Shown here: positions 10,896 to 22,843 of the stretch, in pieces
Position numbering within the stretch: the first letter of the stretch is position 1
How the letters are laid out: each line of letters starts with the position of its first letter
Origin: Lithodes maja
Taxonomy: Eukaryota > Arthropoda > Malacostraca > Decapoda > Lithodidae
Length of the DNA: 64,000 nt
NCBI GenBank assembly: GCA_037953745.1
Contig: JBAKBP010004412.1
Location: forward strand, 1 to 64,000
Reading direction: 5' to 3'
Position numbers and translations under genes: made by a program
The notes under the pieces: generated by a model
The model's input: only the letters and a program-made list of their open reading frames with translations
Told to the model about the DNA's origin: nothing
Database searches by the model: none

Positions 10896-12065
10896 ACATG
10901 GATTCAGGCGACACCGATCATGTCTTACCAATTTGAGTATGACAAAAGTAGAGCCATAGACATCCTTTACTTAGATTTTCAAAAAGCTTTTGACGAAGTG
11001 CCTCATTGCAGGCTAATATCAAAAGTGAGTGCGCTAGGTATCAATACAGAGGTCACAAATTGGATAAAAAGTTGGCTAACAGGTAGACAACAACGAATGG
11101 TAATCAATGGTGTTTCTTCTGAGTGGACTCCAGTCACTTTTGGAGTTCCACAGGGATCTGTCCATGGATAAAGCTTGGAATGAATTTGAAAAAACCCCAA
11201 GGGGTTGAACAGCTCAGGATGGACCTCAACAGACTGGGTGAATGGTCGGAGACATGGCAGATGCCTCTAAACTTGGAAAAGTGCAAGGTGATGCATATCG
11301 GCCAAGCAAACCCCAATTCAGGCTATTCACCATTGGGAATGCCTCTTGAAGTGACTGACTTGGAAAAGGATTTGGGTGTTCTGATTAGCAGTGACCTAAA
11401 GTTTTCCAAGCAGTGCATTGAAGTAGAGAAGAAAGCTCAGACATTATTTGGCTATGCAGTATTAAGAGGCAATTTAAGTATAGAAATCAAGAAATAGTCC
11501 TCACACATTACAACGCTCTGATACGGCCTCTCCTGGAGTATGCTGTTCAATTCTGGTCTCCAGCACTCAGGAAAGATATAGAGCCACTGGAAAGAGTACA
11601 AGCTAGGGCTACAAAGCTTATTCCATCGCTTAGAAGTATGAGCTATGAGGACCGGTTGAGAGCTCTTGATCTCTTCCCGTTGGAGACACGCAGACTACGA
11701 GGTCAGCTCATTAAAGTTTTTAAAATACTTAATGGGTTTGACAATGTGGATTATAGCAAAATGTTTAGTATCAATATGAATACAACATGCAACCATGGCT
11801 GGAAATTTGAATTGAAAAGGTTCAGCACTAGTATCTGTGGAAACATTTTCACATATACGATCTGTTCTACCTGGAACAAACTTCCCTCCGAAATTGTAAA
11901 TAGTTCTTCATTAGAGCAGTTCAAGAAGAGAGTAGATAGTATTTTGCACACTCTGTAAAGAGTGTAGTGCACTAAACAGTCTCTTTCTCCTTCCACTTCG
12001 AGTATCTCCTCGGAATGGACCGTAAGGTCTCTGAGATAGTAACTATTCCTTGTAACTCTTTGTGA
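10896..12065 (+). pseudogene. CR1-like LINE, second family, with catalytic box deleted
   Basis: RT fragment starting directly after (CT)n. It has SRAIDILYLDFQKAFDEVPH (motif A), SWLTGRQQRMVINGVSSEW and FGVPQGSV at about 11143-11160. It then jumps to VEQLRMDLNRLGEWSETWQM without the stretch that should carry FADD, so motif C has been deleted. The frame recovers as CKVMHIGQANP and DLGVLISSDLKFSKQC. The C-terminal ORF is 11638-11958, from MSYEDRLRALDLFPLETRRL to its own stop. The 3' UTR ends in (CT)n(CA)n at 12067-12105. Related 3' ends are at 13981-14195 and 14840-15045. Confidence 0.8.
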
Positions 12066-12067
12066 CA

Positions 12068-12105
<38 letters not shown>

Positions 12106-12380
12106 ATTCTCACACATACACTCTTAATAACCCACCAAGAAAATAGTGGAGGTTTGGATGTGTTTGTCCCTGTTTACATTGTCTGACATACTACCCACCC
12201 CTTCCCTCTATCTCTCTCTCCCTCTCTCACACACACACTCACATACAGAAACAATATTGAAGGTTTGAGCGTGTGTGCCCCTGTTTACACTGCTTGACAC
12301 TGTCCAGCACCCCCTTGCTCTCTCTCACTAATTCACATTCTCATTATTACTCACTCTCACTCACTCACTCTCTCTCTCTC
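12066..12380. repeat. (CT)n/(CA)n tracts with two ~70-bp modules
   Basis: Modules at 12134-12208 (ccaagaaaatagtggaggtt) and 12248-12320 are separated by CT/CA microsatellite. Neither is coding. Confidence 0.8.
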
Positions 12381-13480
12381 TGTGCCAGGTGAATTCCCTT
12401 ACATTCACATGCATGTATTTTCCACGTATTTTTCTTCCGTCTTGCTTCCTGTCGCTATGAATCATTCCCTTTCACAGAATCCCAAATGCTGTCTGTCTGT
12501 CTGTATATCTGCATCTGTATCCGTATCTATTTATCTATCCGTCTATCTAGATATGAACAGTCGTGGACAAACATTTCTGGACTTTTTGGACATACAATTA
12601 TGACACATAGGCGAATCATATTGATAAACTGATTGAGATATAGAGATGAATATAATGCTCACAGTCTTGTATATATTATTAGGAGGTTTTCAGTTATTCA
12701 TAAATACTACTGTACAATCTAGGACATTAATTGTGGCCCCAACTGACTTCTTCCATATCATAACTGAATATCTGAAATGCAAATATCAAGAACGAAAGTA
12801 ATGAAAAGATTCGATTCCGTTTGGGATATCTTCGAATACTTAGACCACGATTTATGTCTCACCCCCGTATTTGAAAAACACAGTAAAGTGCTGTTGGAAA
12901 CCTGCATGAGCGAAATAAGCAGAACCAAATAGTGATCTTCCTGAAACTGATTGATATTTAACCCTTCATCTCAAATTAACACTCGGTTCTAATTGTCTTC
13001 GATATACTGTAGGGTTAGGGAAACACTTAACGAGGGATGGGCCGGTTTTTCTGGAAAGGACCAGCCCTCACCCTAAATTATATATTCAGTATGTCAAATT
13101 ATCCGAACCTTTACGTATGTTCATTCGTCGACAGATAAAGGTGGTGCACATTTTCTTAATAAGTCTGACACGTTTATGAAATATTTTGAAACATTCCCTT
13201 TAAACACATGCCCGAGTCAGTGTCTTCCTTCAATCAATGTTCACAGTTTCAAATTTAACATATAACTAAGAGTGTTCTAAGTACTTGTGCAGGCGGTTGT
13301 ACAATCGTGAACCTTTGAAGCCAGGTTCGAATAATTTGGGGTATAATAAAGCAGTGCGTTCCATTGATTGGTTCGTGTAGATTCGTAGCTAGCTATGGCT
13401 CTTGACTGTACAGTACAATATATTTTCAGTGCGTCTAATTATCCTAACCTTTATATTTGAACAATTGAGCTGCTGCATTC
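12381..13480. other. No gene recognised
   Basis: A CTGT/ATCT-rich stretch lies at 12490-12550, followed by AT-rich sequence. Two related pieces share cagt..gtc.aattatcc.aacctttа-like sequence near 13088-13120 and 13425-13455. No gene is supported. Confidence 0.4.
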
Positions 13481-13835
13481 ATACTAACACACACACACAC
13501 ACACTCTCTCTTCCACACACACACACACTATACCCAACCATCCCAGATTTGACTCTATAAAACACAAAAAAGTTATGACATGCGATCTAAATGTTTGTTT
13601 CTTGTTTGAAATTTGACTATTGATGCAGATGAATTGTTAACGTGTTCATGTGCATGTTGAATGAAATTAGACACTCACATACTTACAGCCATAAACAACC
13701 AATCATCGGCATACATACACTCAGATGGAAAAGCATGCATACACACTCGTACACATTTAAATACATAACCTTAAAAATACACACACACACACATACACGC
13801 GCGCGCACACACGCTATACACACACTCTCACTCTT
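13481..13835. repeat. (CA)n-rich microsatellite cluster
   Basis: CA runs at about 13487-13530 and 13775-13830, with a short CG/CA alternation at 13798-13806, separated by non-coding sequence. Confidence 0.8.
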
Positions 13836-13980
13836 TCTTTGTCTCACAACCCTTGCTAGAAGTTAGATTTACATAGCTTTACATAAATACACTGGTCATA
13901 CAGATCTAACGATCCCAGTGAGGTGGCCAGGACTCAATTCCAGTACAGATAGCAAACCCCAGTGAAAGGGAAAGTGGAGA

Positions 13981-14195
13981 CATAATATACAGTTTGTTCT
14001 ACCTGGAACAAACTTCCCTCAACTGTTGTAAATAGTTCAAACAGAGCGTATACAGCATTATGCATACCCTGCAATGAGTGTAGAGCACTGCACAATGTAT
14101 ATCTTTCTACACAGAACATTTCAACGGAATGGACCGCAGGTTCTTTGAGATGTTGACTATGTCTTGTAACTCATTATAACTCTATAATATCTCAC
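13981..14195 (+). pseudogene. CR1-like LINE (second family) 3'-end fragment
   Basis: Homologous to the last part of the 10896-12065 copy. It shares tgttctacctggaacaaact, ttgtaaatagttc, gaatggaccg and cttgtaactc, and it ends in a (CA)n tract. The reading frame is lost. Confidence 0.75.
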
Positions 14196-14279
14196 ACACA
14201 CGCAGACAGAGATACAAATAGACAAGCTCACACATATTTTATTTCCTTCTTAAGCACGTTTGCTTATTTCACACACATT

Positions 14280-14283
<4 letters not shown>

Positions 14284-14350
<67 letters not shown>
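14284..14350. repeat. (CT)n(CA)n microsatellite
   Basis: A CT run passes directly into a CA run, the same compound repeat seen after CR1-like 3' ends. Confidence 0.9.
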
Positions 14351-14353
<3 letters not shown>

Positions 14354-14839
14354 TCTTTCCTTCTCAAGCACGTTCACACTATGTCCCTCCCATTTTCCTC
14401 AATATTCCTCTCTCTCTCTCCCTGTAACTCAATCTTACTAACTTTGGCTTGTCTGGTAGCCTACATACACCTCTCTATCTATCGATTTATCTATTTATTT
14501 ATATATCTTGTCTGTATGTTTGTCTGTCTGCATCTCTCTTTCTGTCTCTCGATTGTGCGTTTCCATTTCTTGATTTTGTTTTGCCTTTTTCTCTCGTATT
14601 TTGACTGATTTAGTTCATCTATTTTCTTTATCTCATAAAGTATTGGACTATGTTAACCCGTTCAGTACCAGTTCGGTCTTTTTCATTTCATACTGGCTAT
14701 TAATAAACGATTTTATTCAGTTTAAGAGGGCCTCCAGCAATTAACTGTTCTCGAACTATCTTGATTAACCATTTGTACTACCAAAGATCCTTCTTAAGGT
14801 GTACAACATCGTTTAAATATATCTATAATATAATGAAAA

Positions 14840-15045
14840 AGACGACGTACAGATGTTAAGAGACAATCTAAATATAATGATAGATATGCTCCCTTTTAGT
14901 TTATACTGTGCAATTATTCTGGTCTCGTACACCAAGGAATATATCGATATACAACGACTAAAAAGAGCCCAAATTTGGGCTGAAAACTTATTCAATCGAT
15001 TAGGAGACTGAACTACGAGGACCGGTTGAGAGCTCCCAGTGGGGA
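14840..15045 (+). pseudogene. CR1-like LINE (second family) degenerate fragment
   Basis: Translation gives KEYIDIQRLKRAQIWAENLF followed by ctacgaggaccggttgagag. This matches the KDIEPLERVQARATKLI and YEDRLRALDL segment of the 10896-12065 copy. It is short and diverged. Confidence 0.6.
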
Positions 15046-15308
15046 GATTGTAGGCACCAATCGATCAGGGGTAGATCCAGGTGAAGTTATAGGCATGTGA
15101 TAAAGAGTCGCTGGAACTCCTGTTTCATTTGCTTGGCCTCTCTTACTGACTTTCTTTGTGCCTCATTTACACAGAGTAATCCAGCTAGCTCTCACAAACA
15201 CCTCCTCCTCCTATCCACTTTACTACACTAAACATGCACACCACACTTCATTCCTCCACACCATTTTTTTTTTAAAACTATGAATTTTAGCCCAGCCTCG
15301 GAGTACCC

Positions 15309-15333
15309 GGGGGGGGGGGGGGGGGGGGGGGGG
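15309..15333. repeat. Poly(G) tract
   Basis: About 25 consecutive G residues just upstream of the family J LINE ORF. Confidence 0.9.
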
Positions 15334-15339
15334 CATAAA

Positions 15340-18300
15340 TGCCCCCACACCCGACCGACCATCCCCTGACAACCCCACACAATTACCTGGACCTCGGCCT
15401 GTTACTCTTTCCATTGATTTCTGCAACATTCGTGGACTTTCCTCTAACTTTCACTCTGTTGAACACCATCTCTCCTCCTACAAACGTGATCTTCTCTTCC
15501 TCACCGAAACTCAGGTGTCTGTAGCATCCAGCAGCCCCTTCTCTGTATCCTCCTACTTTCTCTATCCTAGTTTCAAAGCCAAAGGCGGATGTTGTGCATA
15601 TGTGCACAACAAACTCACTTGCTCTCGTGTTCCCGATTTCGACTCCTCTGAATTCTCAACTTTATGGCTCAAACTTTCCTGTCATTCTCTTACTAAATAT
15701 TTCTGTGCTGTCTATCTTTCCCCTAACTCTACCAACTTTTCCAAATTCTTTGACTATCTAAACTCTACAGTGGAACACATTCTATCTATTTCTCCTTTCT
15801 CAGAAATCTCCATCTTAGGAGATTTCAACGTTCACCACCGCCAATGGCTCTCCTCTCACACTACTGACCCACCTAGTGAACAAGCCTACGTCTTTTCTAT
15901 CATAAATGACCTAGAGCAGTTAGTTCAGCAACCCACCCGTATCCCGGATCGCATCGGAGATCGGCCCAACATTCTTGACTTGTTTCTAACTTCTAACCCT
16001 TCTTCTTATACTGTCGATCTTTTCTCTCCTTTGGGCTCCTCCGACCATAAACTTATCTCTGTCAACTGTCCTATCTCTCCAGTACGGCCACCTGATCCTC
16101 CTAGCCGGCGGCGCTTGTGGCACTTTGGCGCTGCCGACTGGGAGGCTCTCCGGCAGTACTTCTTTGATTTCCCATGGAATGATTTCTGCTTCCGTGGCCG
16201 GGGAACCTCGGAGAGTGCTGAACGCATTACCGAGGTAATCCTATCGGGCATGGAAGCATACATTCCATTCTCTTTCTCTCACACTAATGCTAAAAAATCT
16301 TGGTTTACTCACACCTGTTCTACTGCTGTCCGCAATAAGGAAGAAGCATTCAAACGGTACCGACGCCTTAAAACTCAAGACTCTCATTCTTCCTATGTTT
16401 CTGCCTGGAATCAAGCCAAATCTGATCTTCGACTTGCCAAACACTCTTTCATCAATAATAAATGCACTGAACTATCCAACTCTAGCTCTTCCCAAACTTT
16501 CTGGCATCTAGCCAAAAACCTCTCCAACAATTTCTCTTCCGCATCTTTCCCTCCCTTTCCCACTCTGATGGCACAACCATCACTTCTTCCTCTGACAAAG
16601 CTAAACTCTTCGCTCAAACTTTTGCTAGAAACTCCACCTTGGATGATTCCGGTGCTATTCCTCCCTCTCCACCCGCCTCTCTTTTACTTATGCCTAATAC
16701 CCTAATCTCTTCTAAAGATGTACGTTCTACCCTCTCTGGGCTTAATACTAAGAAGGCGTACGGTCCGGACGGTGTTCCTCCTGTTGTTCTCAAAAACTGT
16801 GCTTCCGTGCTGACTCCCTGCCTAGGCAAACTCTTTCATCTCTGTCTATCCTCTAATGTCTTCCCTTCATGCTGGAAGTTTGCTCACATTCAACCTGTCC
16901 CAAAGAAGGGTGACTGCTCTCAACCCTCCAACTATTGTCCAATTGCTCTCATATCTTGTGTTTCTAAAGTTTTTGAAACTATTCTTGCTTCCAAATTTCT
17001 TAAGCATTTCTCTTCTCATAATCTGCTCTCAGATCGCCAGTATGGCTTCCTTAACCTAAGAAAAGTGCGCAGGGGGGGGGGGGGGGGGGCGAAATTACAC
17101 CATAGCCCTGTGCGGACCTATTTCACTGTTTCCATTCACTAAAATCGTTATCTTACCATAAATATCATTAATACTTATCCATATGTGCCTATTTTATGTT
17201 TAATATGAAGATATTACCCTGTTACAACAATAAAACAAGTGGAAACAGTGTTTGGCTGGTCAAAATCGCGAAATGAGAGCGAGAGTTACATTCATCAATT
17301 GTGAGCCAGCCTGGCCAACATCCACCCCTCACGATGCCTGGAGAGACACTGACGTCTCTCTCCTTATCTCTCGCTCTTTCCCACACTTGGTAACACATAT
17401 GACCACGCTCTGCTAGCAACTCGCTAATGTTAGCACGAACATATACCTAAGAATAAGGGAATAACAGGGAAAATAGGTGATAATTGAAGGGGGGGGGGGG
17501 AGGGAAGGGGGAAGGGGATGAGGAGGAGTGATATTTGGCATGGCCAAGGGGCAAACAAAAAAAAACATTGCTACTGGGGTGTTTTAAATGTTTTTTTTTT
17601 TTAGGCCTATGATCATAAGAGCCTTCCCGCAGTGGCCCAGTAAAACTCATAAGAGTCTCCCCGCACTTGACGGGTTAAGGGTCGCTCTACTGGTGATCTT
17701 CTTTCATATCTTACTAACTCTTGGTCATCCTCCTTTCGGGACTTCGGTGAGACTTTTTCTATTGCACTAGACATATCGAAAGCCTTCGATAGAGTCTGGC
17801 ACAAATCTTTAATATCTAAACTACCCTCCTTCGGTTTCTATCCCTCCATCTGTGCCTTTGTCTCTAATTTCCTTTCCGGCCGTTCCATAGCCGCGGTTGT
17901 GGACGGCCATCGTTCACTTCCTCACCCTGTAAAGTCCGGTGTTCCTCAGGGCTCTGTCCTATCTCCTATTCTCTTTCTAATTTTTATAAATGATCTCCTC
18001 AACTGTACCTCAATTCCCATCCATTCATACGCAGACGACTCAACCTTACACTACTCCATTAGTTTTTCAGAACGCCCCAGCCAGCAATCCCTCAACGACA
18101 AACGTAATGAAGCCATAGAACTCTTAAATTATGATCTAAATACTATCTCCAATTGGGGCAGAGAAAACCTTGTTACCTTTAATGCTTCCAAAACCCAATT
18201 TCTCCATCTATCTACCCGTAAGGAACTCCCAGCGGACTATCCCTTATTCTTCAACAATACAAAAATCAGTCCTTCATCTTGTCTCAATATTCTTGGTGTC

Positions 18301-18965
18301 TCTTTTTCTTCTGCTCTCAGTTGGAAGGACCATATTACCAGTCTTGCTAAGGCAGCCTCCCAGAAGCTGGGTGTGCTCAACCGCCTTAGGGGGTTCATTT
18401 CCCCTGCACAGCTTCTTGCTCTGTACAGGGGCATAGTGCGTCCTTGTATTGAGTATTGTTCACATGTGTGGGGAGGTTCCTCTCACACCGCTCTCCTAGA
18501 CAAAGTTGAAAGGAAGGCCTTTCGTATCATTAACTCCCGTCCACTCACCAACTCTCTGCAATCTCTCTCTCTCCGCCGCAATGTTGCATCTCTCTCGCTA
18601 TTCTATCGCTACTATAATAATCAGTGTTCCTCAGAGCTTTCCCAGTGTATACCACCTCCTTTACGTAGGGCACGTGGTACCCGTCTTGCAACTCAATCCC
18701 ACCCCTACTCTGTGCAACTCTCCAACCCGAGAGTGAAATGTTACTCTCAAACTTTCTTCTACTCAACAGCTGAGCTCTGGAACTCTCTCCCGAATCAGTC
18801 TTTCCCTCTTCCTATGACTTAAATTGCTTCAAACTCCGTGTGTCCAGGCATTTTGGCTTGAACGTCCCTTTATTTTGGCCCTGTCACTCTTTCAACTATG
18901 GGGGAGGCACTCGCTATAGGCAGTTCTGCCTTTTGCCTCCCTCAATCACAGAAAAAAACATTTTT
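15340..18965 (+). pseudogene. LINE family J copy A (endonuclease + reverse transcriptase), split and frameshifted
   Basis: A non-LTR element of the Jockey/CR1 group. An apurinic-type endonuclease opens with DFCNIRGLSSNFHSVEHH and DLLFLTETQ near 15415-15515. It continues with EISILGDFNVHHRQW and ends with LFSPLGSSDHKLIS near 16018-16055. The RT follows: AYGPDGVPPVVLKN, FAHIQPVPKKGD, and after an insertion ALDISKAFDRVWH, SGVPQGSVLSPILF and IHSYADDSTLHYS near 18022-18060. The C-terminal domain has LRRNVASLSLFYRYY and AELWNSLP. Frameshifts near 16560 and 18795, a C-for-R change at SNYCP and the MITE at 17055-17674 inactivate it. The 3' UTR (ggcactcgctataggcag) is shared with copies B and C. It differs from B and C at several residues, for example KSGVPQG against NSGVPQG. 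Confidence 0.85.
17055..17674 (+). mobile_element. piggyBac-like MITE PB1
   Basis: A 620-bp insertion in LINE copy A flanked by TTAA at 17051-17054 and 17675-17678. Its ends are cctaagaaaagtgcgc and, reverse-complemented, cccgtcaagtgcgg. Removing it with one TTAA rejoins ggcttcc-ttaa-gggtcgctc exactly as in copy C. It contains G-homopolymers and no transposase. TTAA targets and CCY...RGG ends are diagnostic of the piggyBac superfamily. PB2, PB3 and PB4 are relatives. Confidence 0.88.
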
Positions 18966-19202
18966 TGTTTTTTTCCTTTCGTTGGCAACTCATAGGCTGC
19001 AAAGCCAAATCAATGAGGGTTTTTGAAATTCTAAATTAATTAAAGATGTTAAGCCTGAGTATGAATAGAACACATTAGAGACCCTATAGTAACAAAGCTC
19101 GGCCAACGTTAACCATATTGATGCTACCAGTGACATTAGCCTTTCTTTACTCCCAAATATGCCCATGCTTATAATAAGCATTTGGCATTACTGGTACAGA
19201 AT
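18966..19202. other. No gene recognised
   Basis: AT-rich spacer between the LINE tail and the DIRS-like element. Confidence 0.4.
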
Positions 19203-19876
19203 ATATAGCACCCAAGGTCTAATCTAGCACCCAAGGTCTGTATGAAGCTGGTCCGAGAAGCCCTTCTCCTCTTAATCGAGGGAGGGCTGACAATTTTATG
19301 GTATCTGGATGACTGGATGATCATATCAGACTCCTATCACCAAAGGGGAGGTGTGGTGGAGTGGTCTTGCCACTGGCCTGGTAATCCAAAGGTCCCGGGT
19401 TCAAATCCCGATGTATCAATGGGAAGATATTATTGGGATGGAATTTGTGCTGTACCTGGTATCAGTGCATTACCACAAGCCCACCGAAACGTCAATAAAA
19501 TACCCTCATTGTTCCCTGATTAAATAGCACTGTATGAATATTCCCATATTCAAATATGCTATAGGGGTACAATGCCTGGTGAGTTATCTGCTCAACAGGT
19601 GGCGTTGTGTGTGTGTAAGTGTGAGAGTCCGAGTGTAGGGAGTGAGACAGTGAAGCACGGGAACGAGGTGGCTTCAGAGATGGGGTCGTTTCGGGCCATG
19701 AGTGAGCACCGTGCCTCATGTGAAGGCAAGATGGCAGGTGCTCGTTGTGCTCTACGTGCTTCACATGTCTCACTCCCTAGACTGGAACAAGACCTCACGG
19801 GCTTCACTGTTCATTGTAAAGCGGTGAATGTTAAGGCTCTCAGCCTATGCCCGAGAGGAAGTAAGTTGGAATATAG

Positions 19877-19921
<45 letters not shown>

Positions 19922-22030
19922 TATCAGAGACGCGGAACGAGTGATTTTACATGTGTCAACTCTAGGCTTTCATCTAAATCTGTCAAAGTCTCAACTCGTT
20001 CCATCTCGACTTACTCAATGGCTCTGTTGTGGAATTTTCAGCTTCTGACAATCCAACACAGCCCTGACAATGCCACTCGGTTCCGGCGTATGCTATTTGT
20101 AATCCTACACAGCCATACTCGCCGACAGCGAGCGTTGTTAATAGGCACACTAAATTGGGTTCAACTAAAAGTACCATTAGACGGCCTCAAATTCAAACGA
20201 CTGATCTAGGAAGGCAACAAAGTATTTTCTCTCACTCTTTGGGAGCACTTGTGACCTGTTCCCCAGTTAATCTTAAATCTTCTAGCCTTTTGGGCAGGGA
20301 AAGGCATTTCCGACTACGTTCAAACTTGGACCCCTCCGCCACTGTCTCTTTGTATAGACACAGATGCAGCAGGCACTCAAGGGTGGGGTTACTAGTCATC
20401 AGAGGGTCATCAGCGCCAGGGTCAGTGGTCCACGTTCGACGCATATATGCAAAGAATCAACTGTACCTCAATTTTTCTCTCTAACTGGAAAGTCAATTGC
20501 GTTTTGAATAGACAATCTGTATGCAGTCTCTTGCATTTAGAAACAAGGCTCAACAAGGTCTCAAGTGTTACAGTCTCACACAGAAAAGATATTTGCTCTG
20601 GCCATCAAATTTCTCTCCATGCAATATTTCTGCCAGACATAGCGAATCTGTCGGCAGATGCTCTGTCGAGAGGACAGAGCACCCTAGTGGAATGGAGTGT
20701 CAAGAAAAATGTTTTAAAACAAAATATTGCACAGAAACACCATCCACAAATAGATCTGTTTGCTTCCGCACAGACGGCCAAGTTACCCCAATACTTGGAT
20801 CATCGGAAGAAAACAATGGCCGGGGGGGCACGACTTATTCTCCGAGGATTGGAACAGATCTCCTTCCACCCCTAGACGCATCACTGATAAGCCAAGTAGT
20901 CCACAAACTGTGAACATACCAGGGGATTGTCTCTCTGATAGCACCAGTGTGGCCAGCTCAGGCTTGGTATCCATCGCTGAAAGCATGGTGCAACAACCCG
21001 GTGTCGCTCCCGGTTTTGAGTTTCCAGTTCGAGCAGATTGGGACCCTAAAGACCTCGCTAACTTTTGCGTAGTGGACATTAAGAATGCAAAGTGGCTAGA
21101 CTTTTTTGGAGGTAGCGCCACACAAAAGCTCATGGATGGTTTTGCTGAATCTACAAAGAGACATTATCAGTCTCACTGGAAGGCATTCACGACTTGGATC
21201 ACGGAAACTGCACAAAATGTCCTTTCCATTGCCTTGGTCTTTAAGTATCTGGACTATCTTTATGAAGTTAAACACCTTTCGATTATTACACTAAAAACCC
21301 ACTGTCTGCGATGCAAGTCCCCTTTTTCGATCTGACCGGGTTATCCATGCCCATAGCAGAAGAAATAGGATTTATGATAGCATGCTTCAGGCTCCGACCC
21401 CCTCCATGCCAAGTGATGCCAACACGGTCCCTTAACAGGATCCTCTTGCTTCTTAGATCCTCGACGTATACCGGTCGTCCATCTACACTTACTGTCCTAA
21501 AAAAAGCGTTGTTTTTGACGGCCTTGGCGACTTGTGATAGGGTGTCAGAACTTGCGGCTATGTCCAACTCTCCATAATACTTAGCTTTTGCCCCAAGATT
21601 GAACTCAGTCAAAATTGCTCCTGACCCACAATTCATAGCAAAAAATGAACATGCTGATCATGTGTTTTCGGAGTTTACAGTACATGCTCTAAAAAGAGGC
21701 AATTATTTTCATGCTTTGTGCCCAGTTCAAGCTTTGAGAAATTACATGTTGGTAGCAAACCCAATCAATGACTCACATTTATGGGTATCGCCTACCTTGA
21801 GAACAAAACTAAGAAAGCAACCAGTGGGAGCGATGATCGTTAAAGTTATCCGAGAGGCTAACCCTGGACCCCTATGATGGGCTCACGATTTATGCAAATG
21901 GACGGCTTCCATCCGCTTTTTGCATAGTTACTCCGGTCTTTCTCCCATATTTTCTTGTCTTGTTACTTGTCTGTGAACCTGGAGAAGCCCTATACGTCTG
22001 GTGTGGCACCGGCAGCGAGTTAATTGATTA
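19203..22030 (+). pseudogene. DIRS-type retrotransposon (RT, RNase H, tyrosine recombinase), broken
   Basis: The order is reverse transcriptase (APKVCMKLV, then YLDDWMIISDS with the catalytic YLDD at 19302-19313), RNase H and a tyrosine recombinase. After a SINE insertion the RT resumes as RDAERVILHVSTLGFHLNLS. The RNase H/connection region reads LPDIANLSADALSRGQ, followed by PQIDLFASAQTAKLPQYL, typical of DIRS elements. The recombinase shows STKRHYQSHWKAFTTWI (N-terminal core-binding part), LATCDRVSELAAMS with the conserved Arg at about 21535, and later AHDLCKWTASI as the second catalytic box. A YR instead of a DDE integrase or APE endonuclease defines the DIRS order. Many frameshifts are present. 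A short direct repeat of tagcacccaaggtct occurs at 19206-19240, at the 5' truncation point. Confidence 0.85.
19343..19919 (+). mobile_element. tRNA-derived SINE inserted in the DIRS reverse transcriptase
   Basis: A pol III A box TGGTGGAGTGG lies at 19354-19364 and a B box GGTTCAAATCC at 19398-19408, at normal tRNA spacing. A T-arm-like stem cccgggttcaaatcccg surrounds the B box. The body runs ~470 bp to a poly(A) tail at 19878-19919. The flanks rejoin the RT frame as DSYHQ followed by CIRDAERV. I see no clear target duplication. The element is long for a SINE, so an unrecognised insert may sit inside it. Confidence 0.75.
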
Positions 22031-22571
22031 AGTTACACCAGTTCCCTCATATATTTTTGGAGGAGGGGGGAGGGGGAAGGGGGGGAAGGGGCTTCGGGTA
22101 AAGAAACCTGGCTCTCCTTCCTTAGGTGTATGATCTGATTAAAAAACAGATATTAGATTTACGAGGTAAGTAATAAACAAAAGTTGTTTAGTTATGTGAT
22201 GAATTACAATGTTATACAATTTACAACTGTAATTAATTATGTTTTTTGTGCAATTTACAATAGTAAATACATAGTACCTTAGAGATCTTCACTATGCGAT
22301 TACATTTGTGATAATGTACATTGGATTTCTTCCAAAAACCTGTAAATATCTTACGATTAAAGGTTTATTGTACATATTGTTTCTCCACAGGGTACTTTTA
22401 AAATATCCACCTGTACCTGTCCTTTAATATCTCGAAGGTGATTAAAGATTGTTTTTGTAAAATAAGTATGTTTATCCTTGAGTAGTCCTAGGTGAATTTA
22501 TTCATAAAAAGCTCCTTCCTCCAAACTTAGAATTCCAGGCAAGGCGTCATTGAGAAAGAAATAATTATTAA
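22031..22571. other. No gene recognised; likely DIRS 3' non-coding region
   Basis: A G-rich stretch at 22060-22090, then AT-rich sequence. No ORF is supported. Confidence 0.35.
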
Positions 22572-22632
22572 ATAATAGGTTTGACTCCCGAAAGGGAAGA
22601 ATTAAAACCTAATATTTAGTAGTGGTTGCGGA
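22572..22632. repeat. Inverted repeat, left arm (pairs with 23556-23612)
   Basis: Contains ttgactcccgaaagggaag and cctaatatttagtagtggtt. The reverse complement occurs at 23556-23612 with a few differences. The piggyBac-like MITE PB2 lies between the arms. This may be a terminal inverted repeat of the adjacent DIRS element, or a separate foldback element. Confidence 0.7.
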
Positions 22633-22843
22633 TTCAATGACTCAATCTCCCTCCCTCCACACCCTTCCCATTCCTATTTATGTCTTTCATGATATAGCAT
22701 TTGAAGGCAGAAAAAGTGTGGAGGAGCGGTACTGGCTGACACAGAATACAAACGAGAAGCGTGATGTGCATTCAATCTTTGATTTAATATTATTTTTCTT
22801 CAAGTAGTATCCAAGCTCCAATGATGCACCATAAGCAGCTTAA

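Noticed and set aside
19354..19420. Functional tRNA gene
   Set aside because: A and B boxes are present, but no proper acceptor stem is visible. It is followed by a long body and poly(A), so it is a SINE head.
19572..20048. 158-aa ORF containing a poly-Lys run
   Set aside because: It crosses the SINE poly(A) tail and joins the SINE body to DIRS sequence; it is not one gene.
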